Positions 15,205 through 15,262 of a stretch of DNA of 15,262 bases are shown here, in pieces; positions within the stretch are counted from its first letter, which is position 1, and every line of letters starts with the position of its first letter. The translations under genes were made by a program, and so were the position numbers. The stretch is taken from assembly GCA_001247695.2 (NCBI GenBank), contig LGRX02035267.1, forward strand, positions 1 to 15,262, given 5' to 3'. The notes under the pieces are model-generated. The model saw nothing but the letters and a program-made list of their open reading frames with translations, made no database searches and was not told where the DNA came from. The stretch comes from Cymbomonas tetramitiformis. Its lineage: Eukaryota > Chlorophyta > Pyramimonadophyceae > Pyramimonadales > Pyramimonadaceae.

Positions 15205-15262
15205 TTTTTCAAAAGTCTTGCTATATAAGATGGTTCTCTGTCCCCTAGGGGAGGGGCCCTCC

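Noticed and set aside
15213..15262. CCCCTAGGGG palindrome and TATATAA near the window end as a promoter or terminator
   Set aside because: The palindrome is only 10 bases and there is no associated gene in view; not enough to call.

Overview
The window looks like nuclear DNA of a eukaryotic alga. A class III nucleotide cyclase gene on the minus strand is split by introns with canonical splice sites and matching phases. DIRS-type tyrosine-recombinase retrotransposons lie on the plus strand, and most of the remaining DNA is satellites, inverted repeats and small nonautonomous elements. A short CCCTAAA tract resembles the plant-type telomere repeat and points weakly to the green lineage. A prasinophyte such as Cymbomonas would fit, but this is an impression and not a database result.

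Layout: positions 1-2946 hold the 3' two-thirds of a GC-rich DIRS-like element. It runs RT, RNase H, a Dam-like methyltransferase domain, then a Tudor-like domain joined to a tyrosine recombinase (YR) broken by two compensating frameshifts. A second, more decayed copy (gag, RT, RNase H) occupies about 3472-5835; it has lost the RT active-site segment and everything after RNase H. The two copies are separated by 3' noncoding DNA that carries a repeated end motif (2933-2991 and 3336-3379).

Positions 6082-7973 carry three well-supported minus-strand exons that join in phase into a cyclase catalytic domain. The last segment of that domain, which should lie below 6082, is not found there; the DIRS copies lie at that place. 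Positions 8339-9669 form a foldback-like element with terminal inverted repeats of about 50 bp around a 73-bp minisatellite. Positions 9692-11045 form a second symmetric block: palindromic modules, G-rich DNA, a 21-bp minisatellite, C-rich DNA with telomere-like repeats, and palindromic modules again. The palindromes in the two blocks have different arms that remain self-complementary, which is the most unusual signal in the window.

Positions 11046-13690 have no recognisable gene. Several minus-strand stretches there end at good splice donors and encode hydrophobic helices, so they could be upstream exons of the cyclase or of another membrane protein. A 342-bp mariner/pogo-like MITE lies at 13878-14219. 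It is followed by a fragment with an NPPF methyltransferase motif (14264-14914) and a second short reading frame (to 15204) that may be its frameshifted continuation. No rRNA, tRNA or CRISPR was seen.
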